DNA from: CALFMR01 sp035550595 | GTDB lineage: Bacteria > Acidobacteriota > Vicinamibacteria > Vicinamibacterales > SCN-69-37 | Reading direction: 5' to 3' | Length of the DNA: 64,000 nt | Assembly: GCA_035550595.1 (NCBI GenBank) | Contig: DASZOV010000140.1 | Location: 8,033-72,032 of the forward strand | Shown here: piece by piece, positions 59,089 to 64,000 of the stretch | How positions within the stretch are numbered: the stretch's first letter is position 1 | Layout of the letters: each line of letters begins with the position of its first letter | The notes under the pieces: model-generated | The model's database searches: none | Told to the model about the DNA's origin: nothing | Seen by the model: the letters and a program-made list of their open reading frames with translations, nothing else | Made by a program: the position numbers and the translations under genes

Positions 59089-59188
59089 CTTCGAACGGAC
59101 CCGTCGGATCCGCACGAATCGCTCAGAAACAGGCGCGAAATGCGAAGATCACGCGCCGGCCACCGTGCGTCGCCGCCGCTTTCGATCC

Positions 59189-59202
59189 AGACATATTTGT
59201 CT
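59189..59202. promoter_or_regulatory. ACA-N4-TGT palindrome, site 1
   Basis: AGACATATTTGTCT, perfect 5-bp arms with spacer TATT, centred about 115-120 bp upstream of the -12 element. Typical distance for an enhancer site of a sigma-54 activator. Confidence 0.5.
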
Positions 59203-59334
59203 AGCCTCCAAGGGCCGCCCACAGTGATGTCGAAGATCGATCCTGGGTGAGCATGCGACACGCGTGCGCGACGGCCGCCGCGTCGCCACTCCGGCGCGCG
59301 TCGCGTCTCGAGAAGACGCCGAAACGCGCGCGGC

Positions 59335-59350
59335 TCGACAGAATTGTTGA
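59335..59350. promoter_or_regulatory. ACA-N4-TGT palindrome, site 2
   Basis: TCGACAGAATTGTTGA, arms matching at 5 of 6 positions with spacer GAAT. Its centre is 147 bp from site 1, close to 14 helical turns. Confidence 0.45.
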
Positions 59351-59361
59351 AGGGCAATCAT

Positions 59362-59381
59362 CCTCCACAAGAATGTGGAGG
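59362..59381. terminator. CCTCCACA-AGAA-TGTGGAGG hairpin after the NifA-like gene
   Basis: A perfect 8-bp inverted repeat 8 bp past the stop of the activator gene. It could end that transcript, but no T-run follows. Its centre is again ACA-N4-TGT, so it may instead be the third activator-binding site (29 bp from site 2). Confidence 0.5.
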
Positions 59382-59389
59382 AGGCGGGC

Positions 59390-60952
59390 TCAACCGCGGA
59401 AGCGCGAGCGATCGATGCCGAGTTTCTTGATCTTGTAGCTCACGATGCGCTCGGTCGAGTGCAGGAGCTTGGCGGCGCGCGAGCTGTTGCCGCGCGCGGT
59501 CTTCAGCGCGTCCTGGATGAGCGTCTTCTCGTAGGCGTCCACCGCATCGGCGAGCGACACGTCGGCCACCGTGCCCGACGCCTCGGCCGTCTGCAGCGTC
59601 GGGGGCAGGTGGTGCGGGTGGATGACGTTGCCGTCGCAGACGAGCACCGCCCGCTCGACCGCGTTCTCGAGCTCGCGCACGTTGCCCGGCCAGTGATAGC
59701 TCATGAGCATGTCGATCGCCGGCGTCGAGATGCGCTTGATGTGGTGGCCGTGCTCGATCGAGTACTTCTCGAGGAAGTGGTCGGTGAGGAGCGGGATGTC
59801 CGGCTTGCGCTCGCGCAGCGGCGGCACGCCGATCGTGAAGACGTTCAGCCGGTAGTGCAGGTCCTCGCGGAACGCGCCGGCCGCGATGGCCTTCTCGAGA
59901 TCCTGGTTGGTCGCGGCGATGAGCCGCACGTTGGCCTTGACGGCCTCGGTGCCGCCGAGCCGCTCGAACTCGCGCTCCTGGAGCACACGCAGGAGCTTGA
60001 CCTGCGTCGAGAGGTTGATGTCGCCAATCTCGTCGAGGAAGAGCGTGCCGCCCTCGGCCAGCTCGAAGCGTCCTTTCTTGCGCGACTCGGCACCGGTGAA
60101 CGCGCCCTTCTCGTAACCGAAGAGCTCCGACTCGATGAGCGAGTCGGGCAGGGCCGCGCAGCTCACCTTGACGAACGGCTTCTTCGCGCGCGGCGAGCTG
60201 TAGTGGATCGCGTGCGCGATGAGCTCCTTCCCCGTCCCCGACTCGCCGCGGATGAGGACCGTCGTGTTCGCGTGCGCGACGCGTGCAATCTGCTCGTAGA
60301 CCTGCCGCATCGCGCCGCTCGTGCCGACGATGCGCGAGAAATCGTAGCGCTCGCGCAGCTCCTCGCGGAGGTGGCTGTTCTCTTCGAGCAGACGCTGGCG
60401 CTCGGAGTCGACGAGCCGCTCGACGCGCACGGCCTGCGCGATCATCGACGCGATGAGCCGCAGGCTGCGCATCAGGTGGTCGTAGTCGCGATGGCGGCGG
60501 AACGGTAGATCGATCGCGAGCGCGCCGACCGATCGGCGCGTGATCGTGATGGGCACGCAGATGAAGGTGACTTCGCGGCGGTCGACCTCGCCGCGCGCGA
60601 CGCGGTCGCGGAACATCGGCTCGCGGCTGACCTGCGGCACGATGACCGGCTTGCCGCTCTCGACGACGCGCGCCGTGACGCCTTCGGCCAGGCCGTAGCG
60701 CGTGCCCGCGCGGTCGGCGGCGATGCCGTGCGTCGCCTCGACGTGCAGTTGTCCGGCGGCGTTCTTCAGCATCACGGCGCCGCGGACCAGGCCGTACTGC
60801 CGCTCGAAGATTTCGAGGATGCGGATGAGCGCCGACCGCAGCGTCAGCGTGCCGGACAACGCTTGGCTGATGTCGGAGAGGGCGGCAATCTGCCGGACGT
60901 CAGCGGCGTCGGCGACCGCCTCGCCGCCAGCCGGCGTCTCAGAACCCGTCAT
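59390..60952 (-). CDS. NifA-like sigma-54-dependent activator (GAF-AAA+-Fis)
   Basis: 520 residues. An N-terminal GAF sensor domain (about 30-175) and linker helix precede the AAA+ domain with Walker A GESGTGKE (236-243), the sigma-54-contacting GAFTGA loop (283-288) and Walker B TLFLDEIGD (303-311). A Fis-type helix-turn-helix ends the protein (about 480-512). It lacks a receiver domain, so it resembles NifA rather than NtrC. It starts 10 bp after gltD and lies just upstream of the sigma-54 promoter of torF-glnD-glnB-amt, its obvious target. No nif structural genes are present, so nitrogen assimilation rather than fixation is inferred. Confidence 0.93.
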   Translation of the reverse strand: MTGSETPAGGEAVADAADVRQIAALSDISQALSGTLTLRSALIRILEIFERQYGLVRGAVMLKNAAGQLHVEATHGIAADRAGTRYGLAEGVTARVVESGKPVIVPQVSREPMFRDRVARGEVDRREVTFICVPITITRRSVGALAIDLPFRRHRDYDHLMRSLRLIASMIAQAVRVERLVDSERQRLLEENSHLREELRERYDFSRIVGTSGAMRQVYEQIARVAHANTTVLIRGESGTGKELIAHAIHYSSPRAKKPFVKVSCAALPDSLIESELFGYEKGAFTGAESRKKGRFELAEGGTLFLDEIGDINLSTQVKLLRVLQEREFERLGGTEAVKANVRLIAATNQDLEKAIAAGAFREDLHYRLNVFTIGVPPLRERKPDIPLLTDHFLEKYSIEHGHHIKRISTPAIDMLMSYHWPGNVRELENAVERAVLVCDGNVIHPHHLPPTLQTAEASGTVADVSLADAVDAYEKTLIQDALKTARGNSSRAAKLLHSTERIVSYKIKKLGIDRSRFRG

Positions 60953-60962
60953 GGCGCACAGC

Positions 60963-62418
60963 TTATCGCGTGGCGGCCCCGCTTCGAACGGGCGCGGGCA
61001 GGCCGGTCCCGCCCATGAGGTACCGGTCGACGCCCGCCGCGGCGCTCCGCCCCTCGGCGATGGCCCAGACGATGAGCGACTGGCCGCGCTGCATGTCGCC
61101 GGCGGCGAACACGCCCGGCACGCTCGTCATCCACTCTTCGTCGGTCCAGACCGCGCCGCGCTCGGTCACGCGCAGATCCAGCTCGTCGACGATGCCGCGT
61201 TCGGGACCGGTGAAGCCCATGGCGAGCAGGACGAGATCGGCGTCCATGGCGAACTCGGAGCCGGGAATCGGCTGGAACGCCGGTCGGCCGTTGACCTCCG
61301 CGCGCGCGACCTTCACGCCGTGCAGGGCCGCGACGCGGCCGTCGGCCGTGCCCGAGAACCGCTCGGTCGAGACCGAGTACACGCGCTCGCCGCCCTCTTC
61401 GTGCGCCGCTGACACGCGGAAGATGTTCGGCCACTCGGGCCAGGGATTGCCCGGCGAGCGCCCGTCGGGCGGCCGCGACAGGAGCTCGAACTGGTGCACC
61501 GACCGCGCGCCCTGCCGCAGGACCGTCCCCAGACAGTCGGCGCCCGTGTCGCCGCCGCCGATGATGACGACGCGCTTGCCGGCCGCGGTGATGAACTGGT
61601 CGTCGGAAATCTCGTCCCCCTCGCACCGCCGGTTCTGCAGCGTGAGGTACTCCATGGCGAAGTGGATGCCGCCGAGCTCGCGCCCCGGCACGACCAGGTC
61701 GCGCGGCTTGGTCGCGCCGCCGGCGAGGACGACCGCGTCGTACTCGTCGACGATCTCCCGTGCCGCGTGCGTGACGCCGACGTGCACACCGGTGCGGAAG
61801 ACGATCCCCTCGGCTTCGAGCACGGCGAGACGCCGGTCGAGGAACCGTTTCTCCATCTTGAACTCGGGGATGCCGTATCGCAGCAGGCCGCCGATGCGGT
61901 CGTCGCGCTCGAGCACCGTCACGAGATGGCCCGCGCGGTTGAGCTGCTGCGCCGCGGCGAGCCCGGCAGGTCCGGATCCCACGACCGCGACGCGCTTGCC
62001 GGTCCGCGAGGCGGGCGGCTCGGGCGTGATCCACCCTTCGTCGAACGCGTGCTCGACGATCGCGAGCTCGATGCCTTTGATCGTGACCGGGTCGTCATTG
62101 ATGCCGAGGACGCAGGAAGCCTCGCACGGCGCCGGGCACAGACGGCCCGTCCACTCCGGGAAGTTGTTCGTCGCGTGGAGCCGCGCGATCGCCGCCGGCC
62201 ACCGGTTGCGATAGACGAGGTCGTTCCAGTCCGGAATCAGGTTGCCGAGCGGGCAGCCCTGATGGCAGAACGGGATGCTGCAGTCCATGCAACGCGCGCC
62301 CTGACTGCGCGACTCGGCCTCGGGCACCGGCAGGTAGACCTCCTGCCAGTCGGCGATCCGCTCACGAATCGGCCGCGCCTTCGCCTTGCTCCGATGGATC
62401 TCGAGAAAGCCCGTGATT

Positions 62419-62426
<8 letters not shown>
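60963..62426 (-). CDS. gltD: Glutamate synthase (NADPH) small subunit
   Basis: 487 residues. The N-terminal Fe-S domain has CMDCSIPFCHQGCPLGN and CPAPCEASC; FAD-binding VVGSGPAGLAAAQQL and NAD(P)-binding VIIGGGDTGADCLG follow, with the C-terminal FAD motif GVFAAGDMQRGQSLI. It passes electrons from NADPH to GltB. I choose the ATG at 62426; it overlaps the gltB 3' end by 8 bp. Confidence 0.96.

Positions 62427-64000
<1,574 letters not shown>

Larger units (their letters stand above)
59029..59389. other. 361-bp regulatory region between the NifA-like gene and torF
   Basis: No gene. It holds a -24/-12 element (59073-59088), three ACA-N4-TGT palindromes (59189-59202, 59335-59350, 59362-59381) and the torF ribosome binding site. 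The part from 59203 to 59334 shows nothing further that I recognise. Confidence 0.75.

Noticed and set aside
59136..59163. Second possible sigma-54 element on the minus strand (GGCGCG...TTCGC)
   Set aside because: GG and GC are 12 nt apart instead of 10, and the element at 59073-59088 fits far better.
55573..59250. A 1225-codon open frame on the plus strand opposite glnD/torF
   Set aside because: It is antisense to two clear genes, has Arg-, Asp- and His-rich low-complexity composition and no recognisable domain. Such frames arise from the high GC of third codon positions.

Overview
The window is GC-rich bacterial chromosome, densely packed with housekeeping genes in short same-strand operons. 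There is no phage, IS, CRISPR array, rRNA or tRNA that I can see. One gene (42733-45174) belongs to the ADOP family of orphan FtsX/MacB-like permeases, which is a hallmark of Acidobacteriota. Together with the GC content, the many GTG starts and the repeated GC-rich hairpins between genes, this suggests an acidobacterium, perhaps of the Vicinamibacteria type; the class is an inference. The organism is diderm: there is an Mla-type lipid transporter, two outer-membrane barrel proteins and an RND/HlyD-type membrane-fusion protein.

Layout. 0.1-7.1 kb (minus): uvrB, mlaE, mlaF, mlaD, two small membrane proteins (YtxH and DUF948 types) and an anchored DJ-1/PfpI protein. 7.1-12.7 kb: a DHH phosphoesterase (plus), greA with a patatin-like membrane protein that has lost its catalytic residues (minus), then an rRNA/tRNA methyltransferase and rarA (plus). 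12.7-23.7 kb (minus): corA-mutL, recO-glyQ-glyS-ppdK, mgtE. 24-36 kb (minus): a glycosyltransferase/glycogen-debranching pair, phoH-ybeY-corC-era, a ROK kinase, hisS-aspS and a gamma carbonic anhydrase. 36-41 kb: an ABC-2 drug-efflux-type operon ending in its own TetR regulator, divergent from moaA, with a cluster of palindromes between them. 41-53.7 kb: a PLP decarboxylase, the ADOP permease, an outer-membrane barrel, a secreted M4 metalloprotease, an Fsr-type MFS exporter, PEP carboxylase and a TIGR00300-type (LOR/SDH, ornithine-cyclodeaminase-like) enzyme. 53.8-64 kb (minus): a nitrogen-assimilation block, gltB (cut by the window end), gltD, a NifA-like sigma-54 activator, then torF, glnD, glnB and amt.

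How it works together. The nitrogen block is the most coherent system. GltBD makes glutamate; GlnD senses glutamine and modifies the PII protein GlnB, whose T-loop Tyr51 is present; PII gates the Amt channel. An outer-membrane TorF-type porin heads the glnD-glnB-amt operon. A good sigma-54 element sits 45-60 bp upstream of torF, and three ACA-N4-TGT palindromes lie between it and the activator gene.

The other recurrent signal is a set of short dispersed repeats lying 3' of genes. One is a TTCGAA tract followed by a GCGCC-TTC-GGCGC hairpin, often as inverted pairs. Another is a hairpin whose stem changes from copy to copy while pairing is kept and the CCCCAC loop is conserved. Several genes (7155, 36001 and perhaps 10584) have a -10 box only 5-8 nt before the start codon and look leaderless.
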